From positions 583,391 to 647,390 of the forward strand of contig KE159599.1 of NCBI GenBank assembly GCA_000403275.2: a DNA stretch of 64,000 nt. The letters are read 5' to 3'. The notes under the pieces are model-generated. The model saw nothing but the letters and a program-made list of their open reading frames with translations. It made no database searches and was not told the DNA's origin. This DNA is from Lachnospiraceae bacterium 28-4. Its GTDB lineage: Bacteria; Bacillota; Clostridia; Lachnospirales; Lachnospiraceae. Below, piece by piece: positions 45,195 to 54,736 of the stretch. Both the position numbers and the translations under genes were made by a program. How positions within the stretch are numbered: the first letter of the stretch is position 1; each line of letters opens with the position of its first letter.

Positions 45195-47280
45195 AAAAAG
45201 GGGGCTGTCGGGAAATAGATAGCCCTAAGCAAAACAGGGGCAGGTGCGACTTGTGAAAGTTACACCTGTCCCTGAATCTTAAAAACAGAAAAAAAGATGG
45301 CTAACGACAACCATCTTTCTCTCCGTTACATGTTATAATGTAACTATGTTTAAGCAAGATTATTATAACGATTTTTTTGAATTCGGGCAACAGAAAATTA
45401 ACTTCAGCTTTTTCGAATTGTGTTTACCTGACGATGATCCCGTCTATACCCTTAAAAAAGTGATGGAGGAATTGGACTTCTCAGGCCTGCTGGCCTGTTA
45501 TTCGGATAAGGGCAGAACAGGGTACAACCCGATTATGATGTATGCTGTTGTTACCTATGCAAACATGCGTGGGGTGAGGGCTGTTGACCGTATCGTGGAG
45601 TTATGTGAAAGGGATCTGGCTTTCATCTGGCTGACCAGGGGACAGAAACCAAAGAGGGATGCTTTTTATGATTTTAAAGGGAAAAAACTGACTGCACAAG
45701 TGCTGGATGGACTCAACTACCAGTTCCTGCGCCGTCTGGAAAAAGAAGGTCTGGTCACGCTCAAAGAGCTTTTTATAGATGGAACAAAAATAGAAGCCAA
45801 TGCCAACCGGTATACCTTTGTCTGGCGTGGAAGCATCAATTATCATCTGGCCGGCCTGCTGGATACCATAGATGCTCTTTATACAAAGTATAATACGTTT
45901 TTACAGGAAAACGGATATGGACCGAAATACGATCTTGGGGATGCCCGGATGTTTGTCATAGAGGGCATGGAAAAAGTCAGACGTGTGATCGCAGAAAACC
46001 GGAAACGGAAACTGACAAAACACAAGAAACTGTCTAATAATACAGTCATAGAGATCGATCATTGTTCCCCGCTGGAAATTTTAAAGCTCCAGAAAGATCT
46101 TATCCGGATCGCTGAGAGAGAAAATATCGGGTTTGTTTATGGAAAAGGACAAAGGAAACCACAGATCCAGCAGCTTTATGAAGAACTGGAAGAATGCGGG
46201 AAACGCTTGATGGGATATAAGGAATGCTTTGAGATCATGGGGAAAGAGCGCAACAGCTATTCCAAAACGGACCTGGAAGCGACCTTTATGCGGATGAAAG
46301 AAGACCATATGCTCAATGGCCAGCTAAAACCGGCATATAATGTCCAGATCGCAGTAGAGAACTATTTCATTATCCACGGCTATGTAAGCAATGACCGCAC
46401 CGATTACAATACACTGATCCCGGTAATGGAGAAGCATCGGATGGCTTTTGGTGAAGTGCTGGAAGAAGTGACTGCTGACAGCGGTTATTGCAGCGAAAAG
46501 AACCTGCTATACCTGAAAGAGCATCAGATTGCCAGCTATATCAAACTTCAGGATCATGAAAAAAGAAAGACACGTGCTTATACGGAGGACATCGGCAAGT
46601 ATTATAACATGACATACCGGATCTTTGAGGATGAGCATTACTATGTCTGTCATGATGGGAGGCAGCTGCGCCATATCCGGACAGAAACCAAAGAGCAGGA
46701 AGGATATACCCAGACATTCGAAGTATATGGGTGTGCAGACTGTAGCGGGTGTGAACATAAGTCCCGCTGCCTGTATAAATACAATGCAGAAAAGAATGCA
46801 GACCGGAACAAAATCATGAAGATCAATGAGCGTTGGGAAGAACTGAAGGAGGAATCCCAGGCAAACATCCAGAGTGAGAAAGGAATCCTGAAGCGCCAGA
46901 TCAGATCCATCCAGACAGAAGGGCACTTTGGAGACATCAAGGAAAACGAAGGGTTCCGGCGTTTTAATTATCGTAGCTGCGAAAAAGTATATAAAGAGTT
47001 TATGCTGTACGCGATCGGTCGGAATATCAATAAATATCACCGGTTCCTTCATCAGGAAATAGAAAAATACGAGGGAAAAACAGAGCAGAAAACAGCTTAG
47101 GGAAAAGGATACCTGAAAAAAATAAGGTCAAGGGGGTATTGCGCCCTAAAATAAGTTCAGCGAAAAGAAAAGAAGGAATCCCACGGAATGTCAGGATTTG
47201 GAAAAGCCTGAATTTCATGGGATTCTCTTTTTCTTAGGAATCAGGGGCCAAAATCGGCATTAACCGACAGCCCCTTTTTT
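45195..47280 (+). mobile_element. IS1182-family insertion sequence
   Basis: A 2086-bp element bounded by inverted repeats AAAAAGGGGGCTGTCGG (45195-45211) and CCGACAGCCCCTTTTTT (47264-47280), 16 of 17 matching. The 5' leader contains two hairpins (AGGGGCAGGTG with CACCTG-TCCCT, and AAAGATGG with CCATCTTT at 45293-45318), which may shield the transposase gene from outside transcription. The 3' end has a hairpin CAGG...CCTG. The transposase is intact, so it is probably recent. No target duplication was recognised. It separates pepSY and the clpX 3' end without breaking a gene. Confidence 0.85.
45346..47100 (+). CDS. IS1182-type transposase
   Basis: A 584-residue transposase with an uninterrupted frame. 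The N-terminus MFKQDYYNDFFEF and the DDE-type catalytic residues fit the family: the first Asp in FIDGTKIEANANRYTF, a second in VTADSGYCSEKNLLYL, and a Glu in the C-terminal region around QTEGHFGDIKENEGFRR. A zinc-like CADCSGCEHKSRCLY segment lies near residues 465-480. Codon use and the independent promoter mark it as mobile. It appears functional. Confidence 0.93.
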   Translation: MFKQDYYNDFFEFGQQKINFSFFELCLPDDDPVYTLKKVMEELDFSGLLACYSDKGRTGYNPIMMYAVVTYANMRGVRAVDRIVELCERDLAFIWLTRGQKPKRDAFYDFKGKKLTAQVLDGLNYQFLRRLEKEGLVTLKELFIDGTKIEANANRYTFVWRGSINYHLAGLLDTIDALYTKYNTFLQENGYGPKYDLGDARMFVIEGMEKVRRVIAENRKRKLTKHKKLSNNTVIEIDHCSPLEILKLQKDLIRIAERENIGFVYGKGQRKPQIQQLYEELEECGKRLMGYKECFEIMGKERNSYSKTDLEATFMRMKEDHMLNGQLKPAYNVQIAVENYFIIHGYVSNDRTDYNTLIPVMEKHRMAFGEVLEEVTADSGYCSEKNLLYLKEHQIASYIKLQDHEKRKTRAYTEDIGKYYNMTYRIFEDEHYYVCHDGRQLRHIRTETKEQEGYTQTFEVYGCADCSGCEHKSRCLYKYNAEKNADRNKIMKINERWEELKEESQANIQSEKGILKRQIRSIQTEGHFGDIKENEGFRRFNYRSCEKVYKEFMLYAIGRNINKYHRFLHQEIEKYEGKTEQKTA

Positions 47281-47387
47281 AGTATCCACTATTTATCGAA
47301 TCAACGCTCTCTTTCCAAGAATACCGGACACTGCCAGGCTGCACATCAGCTTACCGCACCAAAAGCTTCCTGCTGCTGCGCGCCGGT

Positions 47388-48962
47388 CTATTGAAGATGA
47401 TCCGGCAATTCCATGCGGTTGCCGCGGATATCGACCACCGGGCCTCCTGTTTTTTCGATATATTCTCTCGTAATCGTCACCTGCCCGATATTATCGTCCT
47501 TCGGTATTTCATACATAATATCCAGCATAAACTCTTCGATAATAGCACGCAGAGCCCTCGCTCCCGTATCTTTCTCCATCGCTTTTTCTGCGATCGCTTC
47601 CAGGGCTCCCTCATCGAACAAAAGCTTTACCTCATCCAGCTCCAATAATTTCTGGTATTGCTTTAAAATCGCATTTTTGGGTTCTTTCAAAATCTTTACC
47701 AGCATTTCTTTTGTCAAACCTTCCAGCGTACAGATAATCGGCATACGCCCTAAAAACTCAGGAATCATACCGAATTTGCGGATATCCTCTACCGCCACCC
47801 TGTTTAGAATATTCTTTTCTTTATCGTATTTATCCTTCAACTGGGCTCCGTATCCGATGGAGGTTCCTTTGTTCAAGCGCTGTTTGATAATTTCCTCCAG
47901 ATCAGGAAATGCTCCCCCACAGATAAACAAAATATTCTTTGTATTGATCGTCGTCAGCGGAACCATGGCATTTTTACTGTTCGCCCCTACCGGAACTTCT
48001 ATTTCCGCTCCTTCCAGCAGCTTCAGCATGCCCTGCTGTACGGATTCCCCGCTCACATCCCGGGAATTGGTATTCCGTTTCTTGGCAATCTTATCGATTT
48101 CATCGATAAAAACAATGCCCCTTTCCGCCCGATCCACATCGTTTTCCGCCGCCGCAAGAAGTTTGGATAACACGCTCTCGATATCGTCGCCAATATACCC
48201 GGCTTCCGTCAGCGAAGTAGCATCCGCAATGGCCAGAGGCACATCCAGAAGCTTTGCCAACGTCCTTACCAGATAGGTCTTACCGCTTCCCGTAGGGCCA
48301 ATCATCAATATATTGGACTTTTCGATCTCAATTTCATCCATCGTTCCCGTTGCTACCCGCTTATAATGATTGTAGACAGCCACGGAAATGATCTTTTTCG
48401 CCTTCTCCTGACCCACCACGTATTCGTCCAGCTGTGCCTTTATTTTATGAGGCGCAGGAATGTCTTTAATATTCAGAACCGGCTCTTCTTTCTTTTTTGC
48501 CTTTTTCTTTTTCAACCGCTGTTTGTTAGGTATTCCTCCGTCTCCCTGCAAATCCGCCAGATTTACAAAACTGATATTGGGAAAACCTTTCCCTTTGCTC
48601 CATTTTTCTATCTCATCATTCCAGTTAGTATTGCCAAGCATTCCCTGATAATCGAACTGGCTCACCGTATCCATTGTCTTATGCATGCAATCGTTGCAGA
48701 CCGATATATTATTGGGAAGCTTAAACATCTTTCCCGCCTTGCTCTCCGGCCGGCGGCAGATAAAGCAGACATCCTCATATTCGCTTTCTTTTCCGTCCGC
48801 AGCATTTTTCTTCTTATCTTCCGGGGATTTTTTCTCCAGCTCCGCTTTTTCCCCGCCTTCCTCATCGTCTTCGTAATCGTCCTCGTTGATTTCCGTATCC
48901 TTCATATCCAGTTCTTCATCCCGGATTTCAAATTCGTCGTCTTTATTGTCAAAATGGTTCAT
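47388..48962 (-). CDS. clpX: ClpX-like AAA+ unfoldase, divergent
   Basis: A 524-residue ClpX, about 100 longer than usual. Residues 1-62 are an extra acidic tail. The zinc-binding domain follows (CFIC...CNDC, C66, C69, C89, C92). A basic run KKKKAKKK at 151-158 lies in an extended linker. The AAA+ core has Walker A GPTGSGKT (222-229), pore loop TEAGYIGDD and Walker B VFIDEID. The ClpP-binding loop reads IGYGA (369-373) where canonical ClpX has IGFGA. No clpP is adjacent. It may be a paralogue with altered ClpP coupling. A canonical copy could exist elsewhere. Confidence 0.88.
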   Translation of the reverse strand: MNHFDNKDDEFEIRDEELDMKDTEINEDDYEDDEEGGEKAELEKKSPEDKKKNAADGKESEYEDVCFICRRPESKAGKMFKLPNNISVCNDCMHKTMDTVSQFDYQGMLGNTNWNDEIEKWSKGKGFPNISFVNLADLQGDGGIPNKQRLKKKKAKKKEEPVLNIKDIPAPHKIKAQLDEYVVGQEKAKKIISVAVYNHYKRVATGTMDEIEIEKSNILMIGPTGSGKTYLVRTLAKLLDVPLAIADATSLTEAGYIGDDIESVLSKLLAAAENDVDRAERGIVFIDEIDKIAKKRNTNSRDVSGESVQQGMLKLLEGAEIEVPVGANSKNAMVPLTTINTKNILFICGGAFPDLEEIIKQRLNKGTSIGYGAQLKDKYDKEKNILNRVAVEDIRKFGMIPEFLGRMPIICTLEGLTKEMLVKILKEPKNAILKQYQKLLELDEVKLLFDEGALEAIAEKAMEKDTGARALRAIIEEFMLDIMYEIPKDDNIGQVTITREYIEKTGGPVVDIRGNRMELPDHLQ

Positions 48963-49262
48963 TCTAACAGCCCTTGCCTTTCCTCATCCCATGTCTTTTT
49001 TCTTAATATCCATCGATTTTCTGTCCTGATATCCATTATAAAGCATGATATATTGATACACAAGTGAACATTTTCTAAATAATTATGAGCATAACTTTAC
49101 TTATGCTGTTTTACAGCCTCCCTTACAGTTCGTACCAAAATCAATAATTAGCGCGGAAAAACATCATTATACCAACGTTCTTCCGCGCCCACTTTGTTTA
49201 TCAAGCCTTAGTTTCTATTTATTCTATTATTGAAATACAATGTCCGGCTGTCTCAAATGCCG
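48963..49262. other. Intergenic region upstream of clpX
   Basis: A 300-base gap. It contains the clpX promoter and a stem GCGCGGAA/TTCCGCGC (49151-49188) whose interior includes, on the minus strand, TTGGTATAATG, a possible extended -10. The stem could also end htrA transcription, which arrives from the right. No ORF in it is convincing. Confidence 0.5.
49035..49063 (-). promoter_or_regulatory. Promoter of the clpX-like gene
   Basis: On the minus strand, TTGTGT (49058-49063), a 17-base spacer and a perfect TATAAT (49035-49040), about 72 bases upstream of the start codon. No CtsR-type or CIRCE heat-shock operator was seen. Confidence 0.6.
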
Positions 49263-50867
49263 TCACTCAAATTTCTCCCCAAGCGTCACCGTCACTGCCT
49301 TGCTTTCCCATCCGTCAGGGCTTCCCTGCATCAGCGTCACTTCTACGGTCTCTCCTACCTTATAATATTCCATAACCCGCAGCAGGTCTTCGGCACTGCT
49401 TATTTTATTGCCGTCAAATTCCGTAATTACGTTTCCTTTCTTAATGCCCGCAGCCTCGGCTCCTGTCCCTTCGTATACCTGGGCCACATATACGCCTTTC
49501 GGCATTCCATAAATTTCCGCCATCTCTTCCGCCACGGTGCGGGGGGATATTCCGAGATAGCCTTTATTTTCCTCAGATACTTTCGCCCTTGTTTCCTTCA
49601 GCATCAGATTTTCGATAATCGGTTTTGCCGCCGATATGGGAATGGCATATCCCATGCCTTCCACGGCATCGCCTCCGATCTTATTGGAATTAATGCCTAT
49701 TACTTCCCCTTTGATATTCAAAAGCGCACCGCCGGAATTCCCCGGATTGATCGCGGCATCTGTCTGAATGAAGGTCGCGCCGTCCTCGCTCTCCTGCCTA
49801 TATCCCAATGGCGTTGACAAATCAATCACTCTATCCAAAGCGCTGATAACCCCCAGCGTTACCGACTGTCCATATCCCAGGGCATTGCCAATAGCGATCG
49901 CCGGTTCGCCCACTGTCAGGCTGTCCGAATCTCCCAGGGCGGCTACCGTGATCGCTTCCCGCGTCACCGCGCCCACATCCTTCATGGATACGGCTACCAC
50001 CGCCAGATCCATGTCAGGATCCGAACCCTTCATCTGGGCTTCCGCCTCTGTCCCGTCCACAAACTGTACAATCAATTTATCCGCATTTTCTATCACATGA
50101 TAATTGGAAACGATAAGCAGCTCTTCATCGTTTTCCCCGACAATGATCCCGGAGCCCGCCGCCGTGGATTCGCTTTGAAGCGTCTGTCCGAAGTAGGACA
50201 TTGTCTGGGTATAAGTATTGTTGATCGAAACGATAGCCGGCATAACTTCCGCAGCTACATCGCTGACATCCATCACGATCGCTTTGCCTTCCGCATCGGC
50301 CGTTTTCACCGTAAGCTCACCGATATCCGCCGTTGCGTTTTCCGTTCCCTTTTCTTCCGGTATTGCTTCCCCTGATGCATCCGACACAACATCTTCTTTC
50401 CGGCTGCCGTCCCCGTTCATTCCCATCGCAGTTCCTACGGCATAAAATCCAAAAGCCGCAAAAACTCCGAACAACACCCCAAAACTTACCGCTGCCAAAG
50501 CCTTCCGCAAATAGCTCCCTTTCGCTCCCTTTGCTTTTTTCTCGTTCTCCGGCGGCTTCCGCTTCATCAAATAACCATTGTTATATGAATTCCCGGAGTT
50601 TCCATACATGTTCCTTTCGTTTTCATAAGTACTGCTGCCGCTTCCATAAGTATTCTGCCCGATTTTATAACTGCCATAGTTTTCGTTTCCTCCGCTTCCC
50701 TGGTTTGCGGAAGCGTCCTGGCCGCCCGAAGAATAAGAGGAATATTCCGGGGAACCCTGCCCGCTGAAATTGCCCGCTGCCGCTTCTCTTGCCGTGCCGT
50801 CCACTATATTTTTATTATCATACTTCTGCCCAAAAGTATCATCATTCGGATAATGGTTTCCATACAT
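49263..50867 (-). CDS. HtrA/DegP-like serine protease
   Basis: A 534-residue membrane-anchored protease. The first 120 residues are a cytoplasmic, Gly/Ser/Asn/Tyr-rich low-complexity tail, followed by a single membrane helix at about 122-148. The trypsin-like domain has the triad H257 (VSNYHVIENADK), D287 (DPDMDLAVVAV) and S378 (NPGNSGGALLN), then one PDZ domain at about 440-525. It degrades misfolded envelope proteins. AGAGG precedes the start. It is near the glycan assembly genes and reads in the same direction. Confidence 0.93.
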   Translation of the reverse strand: MYGNHYPNDDTFGQKYDNKNIVDGTAREAAAGNFSGQGSPEYSSYSSGGQDASANQGSGGNENYGSYKIGQNTYGSGSSTYENERNMYGNSGNSYNNGYLMKRKPPENEKKAKGAKGSYLRKALAAVSFGVLFGVFAAFGFYAVGTAMGMNGDGSRKEDVVSDASGEAIPEEKGTENATADIGELTVKTADAEGKAIVMDVSDVAAEVMPAIVSINNTYTQTMSYFGQTLQSESTAAGSGIIVGENDEELLIVSNYHVIENADKLIVQFVDGTEAEAQMKGSDPDMDLAVVAVSMKDVGAVTREAITVAALGDSDSLTVGEPAIAIGNALGYGQSVTLGVISALDRVIDLSTPLGYRQESEDGATFIQTDAAINPGNSGGALLNIKGEVIGINSNKIGGDAVEGMGYAIPISAAKPIIENLMLKETRAKVSEENKGYLGISPRTVAEEMAEIYGMPKGVYVAQVYEGTGAEAAGIKKGNVITEFDGNKISSAEDLLRVMEYYKVGETVEVTLMQGSPDGWESKAVTVTLGEKFE

Positions 50868-50992
50868 AACAACTACCTCTTTCCTTTCCTGAATTTAAAT
50901 ATAGTATATTTTCGAAATGTGTCCTTTTTGTGATAGAAATATGCGTTTTTTGTGATTTCCTTTTTTCCGTTCCCGCGTCACTTTTTTCCTTC

Positions 50993-51925
50993 CTATTTCT
51001 GCTTCCAATATTCTTCACTCATCGTACATTTCAGCACCAGACATTTTGGCAGCCCTTTGTAATGTTTTCCAAGCAGATATCCCGCGTATTTAAAGCAGCT
51101 GCTTATGTATAGTCCCGGAATCAGCCTTTTTTTCCCGCTTTTCCACAGGTGTACCGTCGTCTTTCTGATCAGGGCCGCCCCCTCCCCCTCGGAGGAAACC
51201 GCCGCGAAGACTTCCGGATGATCCGCTTGGGAAACTCCTAAGTCAAAATTACGGCGAAACTGCTGCCGATAAGTATAATTATGGCAATGCACCACTTTGG
51301 CATCCGCCGCATAAACGATCTTATATCCCGCCTTTATGGCTCCGGCAGCATAAATCATATCCTCATTAAAAATCGTGCGGCTGACAAACCCTCCCAGCCT
51401 GTCATAAATATCCCGTCGGTATGCGGCGCATACATTAGAGCAGAAAAAAGCTTTTATTCCCAGTTTTTCCACATCCTTTGCCGATTTTTCACACCCCTTT
51501 CCGGGATAATTAAATTTTCTCGTATAACGTTCGATTTCCCCGCTGTTCTTTCCCGCCATCTGTCTGCCGTAAGAAACCGCCACATCCTCCCTTTCCAAAG
51601 GAGCCGTCAGCTTTTCCACCAGATCTTCATCCACAGGCATAGCGTCCATCGTCATCATAACGAATACCTGCGCATCGGATTGTTCCACTCCCTGTCTCCT
51701 CGTCAATCCATGGTCGAAGTCTTCCTTCTTCAGATTTATCACACAGACATTCCGGTATTTTTCAAAAAAAGAAGTTCCTTTCACCAGCCTGTCAAAATAC
51801 TGTCTTTCCGTATTCATAATAATGATCTTATTGACCGCCACCGTCTGGTGTTCCAGTTTATCGACCAACGCCAGGAACTTTTGATCCGGTTTGTAAACCG
51901 GTATAATAATATCTATCTTTCTCAT
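50993..51925 (-). CDS. GT2 glycosyltransferase, rhamnosyltransferase-like
   Basis: About 310 residues from MRKIDIIIPVYKP. The open frame begins one codon earlier at a GTG, but GAGG spacing favours the ATG. It is a GT-A fold with IIIPVYKPDQ, the DHG and TMDAMP (DxD-like) region, and an RRDIYDRLGGFVSRTIFNEDMI segment that binds the acceptor. It probably adds rhamnose or another deoxy-sugar to a surface polysaccharide. It is the last gene of the LCP/glycan block. Confidence 0.88.
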   Translation of the reverse strand: MRKIDIIIPVYKPDQKFLALVDKLEHQTVAVNKIIIMNTERQYFDRLVKGTSFFEKYRNVCVINLKKEDFDHGLTRRQGVEQSDAQVFVMMTMDAMPVDEDLVEKLTAPLEREDVAVSYGRQMAGKNSGEIERYTRKFNYPGKGCEKSAKDVEKLGIKAFFCSNVCAAYRRDIYDRLGGFVSRTIFNEDMIYAAGAIKAGYKIVYAADAKVVHCHNYTYRQQFRRNFDLGVSQADHPEVFAAVSSEGEGAALIRKTTVHLWKSGKKRLIPGLYISSCFKYAGYLLGKHYKGLPKCLVLKCTMSEEYWKQK

Positions 51926-52002
51926 CACAACCTCATGAACTCAGCTCAAACATTTCCGCACTCTCCGGGCCAACTTACGGAATCAAATGCTGCCTCGGGA
52001 CG

Positions 52003-52027
52003 AATAAAAGGAACCTGTCAGGTTCCT
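52003..52027 (-). terminator. Terminator after the LCP gene
   Basis: A perfect stem AGGAACCT/AGGTTCCT (52009-52027) with a three-base loop. On the minus strand it is followed by TTTTATT. It lies 49 bases beyond the LCP gene stop. Confidence 0.75.
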
Positions 52028-52075
52028 CTTATTCCTTCCCACGCTATTTGCAAAAGCATACTTTTGAAAAATATA

Positions 52076-53200
52076 CTATTTCAAATAAGGACTCGTATCG
52101 CTCTTAATTTTATCGCTGTATGACTGGACTTCGGAAGAAGCCGTATAGTCCTCATCGAAAAGGAATTTATGCAGCCATTCCACGCTTTCCTTCAGATCCA
52201 CCGGTATTACGCAGCTTCCTTTAGAACCGATCGTCCCTGTCGTCCGGTATTCTTCATAAGGGAATCCCGCCTGATCCACGATCTTATAGTCATTAACGCT
52301 CCCGAGAAGTTCCACAATCTCTGTCAGATCCAGGGAGGTATATATTTCGTTGAACACATCGGTGGCAATCTGGTTTAATGTTGCCGCAGATGCCGTCTTC
52401 GCCTTATCCGCCATCGCCATAAGCACTTCTCTCTGGCGCTCCGTACGCTTGAAATCGTCTCCTGCCGTATAGCGGATACGACAGTATGCCGTCGCCTGCA
52501 GCCCGGTCAGCTGCTGGTATCCCGTACTCGTCACTTCTTTATAAGGGCGCTTGAGATCTTCGGCCATCGTAAACTGATAACTGTTCAAATGGTTGATTTC
52601 CGCCTCATCCACATCGATCATAACACCGCCCAGAGCATCAATCGTGTCCGCAAGCCCTGCAAATCCTACCGTAATGAAATCCGTGATATTCATATCCAGA
52701 TTCATATTCAGCATATTGATCGCCATTTCCGGCCCGCCCTTCATATATGCCGCATTACATTTGTTGTAAGTATCGTTGCTCAGGTTCAAATAAGTGTCAC
52801 GGTATACGGAAACAAGCTTGCATTCACCCGTGTCCAGGTTAATTGACGCGATCATGATCGTATCGCTCCTGGTATTTTTTGCCAGCGCTCCTGTCGTGGA
52901 ATCCACGCCGAACAAAGCAATATTGCGGTACCCCTTCATTTTGGTCGTTTCCGCCCTTTCCTTGACCTCCTCGTTGATCACAAGTTTTTCCTCGTTCAGT
53001 TCCACTTTACCGACCTTTTCCACCTTCAGCACGGCATAAAGCACAGCTGCCATGATCAAAAGGACAAAAATTTCCACAATAAAGAGAATGATTTTTCCTC
53101 TTTTCTTTTTCTCTCTCTCCCTGGCAGACGCTTTTTTGCTCTGACCACTCTTTGAAGACTTTGCGCTTCCCTTTTTCTTCTTTTTTGAATTTTCAGCCAT
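52076..53200 (-). CDS. LytR-CpsA-Psr (LCP) family ligase
   Basis: About 374 residues from MAENSKKKKK, with GGGAG seven bases upstream. A very basic N-terminus (about residues 1-35) precedes one membrane helix at about 37-57. The LCP domain follows: YRNIALFGVDST, ARSDTIMIASINLDT-like NTRSDTIMIASINL, KLVSVYRDTYLNL, YMKGGPEMAINMLN, VGFAGLADTIDALGGV and YCRIRYTAGDDFKRTERQREVL. LCP enzymes move polyprenyl-linked glycans onto peptidoglycan. Its place beside the sugar transferase and GT2 genes supports that role. Confidence 0.92.
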   Translation of the reverse strand: MAENSKKKKKGSAKSSKSGQSKKASAREREKKKRGKIILFIVEIFVLLIMAAVLYAVLKVEKVGKVELNEEKLVINEEVKERAETTKMKGYRNIALFGVDSTTGALAKNTRSDTIMIASINLDTGECKLVSVYRDTYLNLSNDTYNKCNAAYMKGGPEMAINMLNMNLDMNITDFITVGFAGLADTIDALGGVMIDVDEAEINHLNSYQFTMAEDLKRPYKEVTSTGYQQLTGLQATAYCRIRYTAGDDFKRTERQREVLMAMADKAKTASAATLNQIATDVFNEIYTSLDLTEIVELLGSVNDYKIVDQAGFPYEEYRTTGTIGSKGSCVIPVDLKESVEWLHKFLFDEDYTASSEVQSYSDKIKSDTSPYLK

Positions 53201-53243
53201 TTTCAATCTCCCTTATCTTTCTGCCATTATCCTATGGTATCTC

Positions 53244-54653
53244 TTAATATGCGTTTTTGTTGATAAACCCCTTAAAAATCGTCAGGAACATGATCTTAAA
53301 ATCAAGGCTCATCGTCCAGTTTTCTATATAAAATATATCATATTCAATCCGTTTTCGGATAGAGGTATCTCCCCGGTATCCGTTAATCTGCGCCCAGCCC
53401 GTCAGCCCCGGACGCACCTGGTGTTTGATCATATAGCGCGGAACCTCTTCCTTGAACTTTTCCACAAAAAGCGGCCGTTCCGGCCTCGGCCCCACCAGGC
53501 TCATCTCCCCGGCAAGAATATTAAAAAGCTGCGGAAGCTCGTCCAGGCTGGTCTTCCTCAGTATTTTACCCACCTTGGTCACCCGGGGGTCGCCCTTCAC
53601 CGTCCAAGCCTTCTTCTCCTGGGAAGGCTTCTGCATCTCCATCGTGCGGAACTTGTACATATAAAACGGCTTATTATGCAGCCCGACTCTTTCCTGTTTA
53701 AAAATAATCGGTCCCGGGCTGGAAGTCTTCACAAAAACAGCGGCTATCAGCATAACCGGCGACGCAATGATCAGCCCCACAAGCGAACCTACCACATCAA
53801 TCGCCCGCTTCGCAATCCAGTTCAACGTGTTTGTCAGCGGCACATATCGTATATTAATGACCGGCAGTCCCATCAGATCTTCGGTATACGGTCTGCTTGG
53901 CACGATACTGTTATAATCCGGGATAAACTTCGTATGGACGCCGGATTTTTCGCATAGATCCACGATGCGCTCCAAACGGTTATAATCTTCCAGCGCCAGA
54001 GTAACGGCAATCTCATCCAGTTTATTTTCCGGCAGGATGTACAGGAGATTTTCGATCTTGCCCAGCACCTTAATGCCTTTGTACAATGTGCCGCTCGGCA
54101 CCCTGTCATCCAATATCCCTCTTACCACATATCCCCATTGCGGATTAGCATTGATTCTGGTAATATATTCCTCCGCTGCCCTGGAATATCCCACTAACAA
54201 TACATACTTTAAATTATACCCCTTTTTACGAAAATATTGCAGGACATTCCTTATCATTGTCTTTGAAAAAGTAGCCAATACAATATTCATGATATAAAAA
54301 AGCCCGACCAGCAGACGGGAAAAATGTTCGATCTTAAAGGCATACAGTACTACCATGAACAGCATGGTACCCACCGTATTTGCCTTGATAATTCCCGCAA
54401 TTTCATATTTCCTTCTGGTCGCCCGCTTCGGTGTATACATATTGAATACATAGTACAGCAGGACATATCCGGGAACAATAAAATAAAGCGCACTGAAATA
54501 TGTCTCAACGGACAATGCAGTCACGCCCGGTTCCGTATCTGAAAGCGGCGTCGCAAATTTGATCAGCCATGCCAGCAAATAGGAAATCGCGATAACAACC
54601 GCATCGATCAGCAGGTGCAGCCTATTAAAATATTTTTGGTTGTCTTTTATCAT
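53244..54653 (-). CDS. Undecaprenyl-phosphate sugar phosphotransferase
   Basis: A 469-residue membrane enzyme. The N-terminal half has four or five hydrophobic segments and a nucleotide-binding-like central domain (LLVGYSRAAEEYI). The C-terminal bacterial sugar transferase domain has RAIDVVGSLVGLIIASPVM, KTSSPGPIIFKQERVG, YKFRTMEM, RKTSLDELPQLFNILAGEMS, LVGPRPERP and RPGLTGWAQINGYRGDTS. It attaches the first sugar (glucose-1-P or a similar hexose) to undecaprenyl phosphate to begin a repeat unit. It lies between LCP and GT2 genes. Confidence 0.94.
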   Translation of the reverse strand: MIKDNQKYFNRLHLLIDAVVIAISYLLAWLIKFATPLSDTEPGVTALSVETYFSALYFIVPGYVLLYYVFNMYTPKRATRRKYEIAGIIKANTVGTMLFMVVLYAFKIEHFSRLLVGLFYIMNIVLATFSKTMIRNVLQYFRKKGYNLKYVLLVGYSRAAEEYITRINANPQWGYVVRGILDDRVPSGTLYKGIKVLGKIENLLYILPENKLDEIAVTLALEDYNRLERIVDLCEKSGVHTKFIPDYNSIVPSRPYTEDLMGLPVINIRYVPLTNTLNWIAKRAIDVVGSLVGLIIASPVMLIAAVFVKTSSPGPIIFKQERVGLHNKPFYMYKFRTMEMQKPSQEKKAWTVKGDPRVTKVGKILRKTSLDELPQLFNILAGEMSLVGPRPERPLFVEKFKEEVPRYMIKHQVRPGLTGWAQINGYRGDTSIRKRIEYDIFYIENWTMSLDFKIMFLTIFKGFINKNAY

Positions 54654-54736
54654 AATTTCACCAAATTCCCTATATTGATAAATATTTTACAATATTATCC
54701 GGGAAAGTACAACTTAATTTTCCATAAAAATCCTTC

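Noticed and set aside
45195-47280. IS1182 disrupting a gene
   Set aside because: The pepSY stop codon lies 11 bases before the left end and the clpX stop 108 bases after the right end. Both genes are complete.
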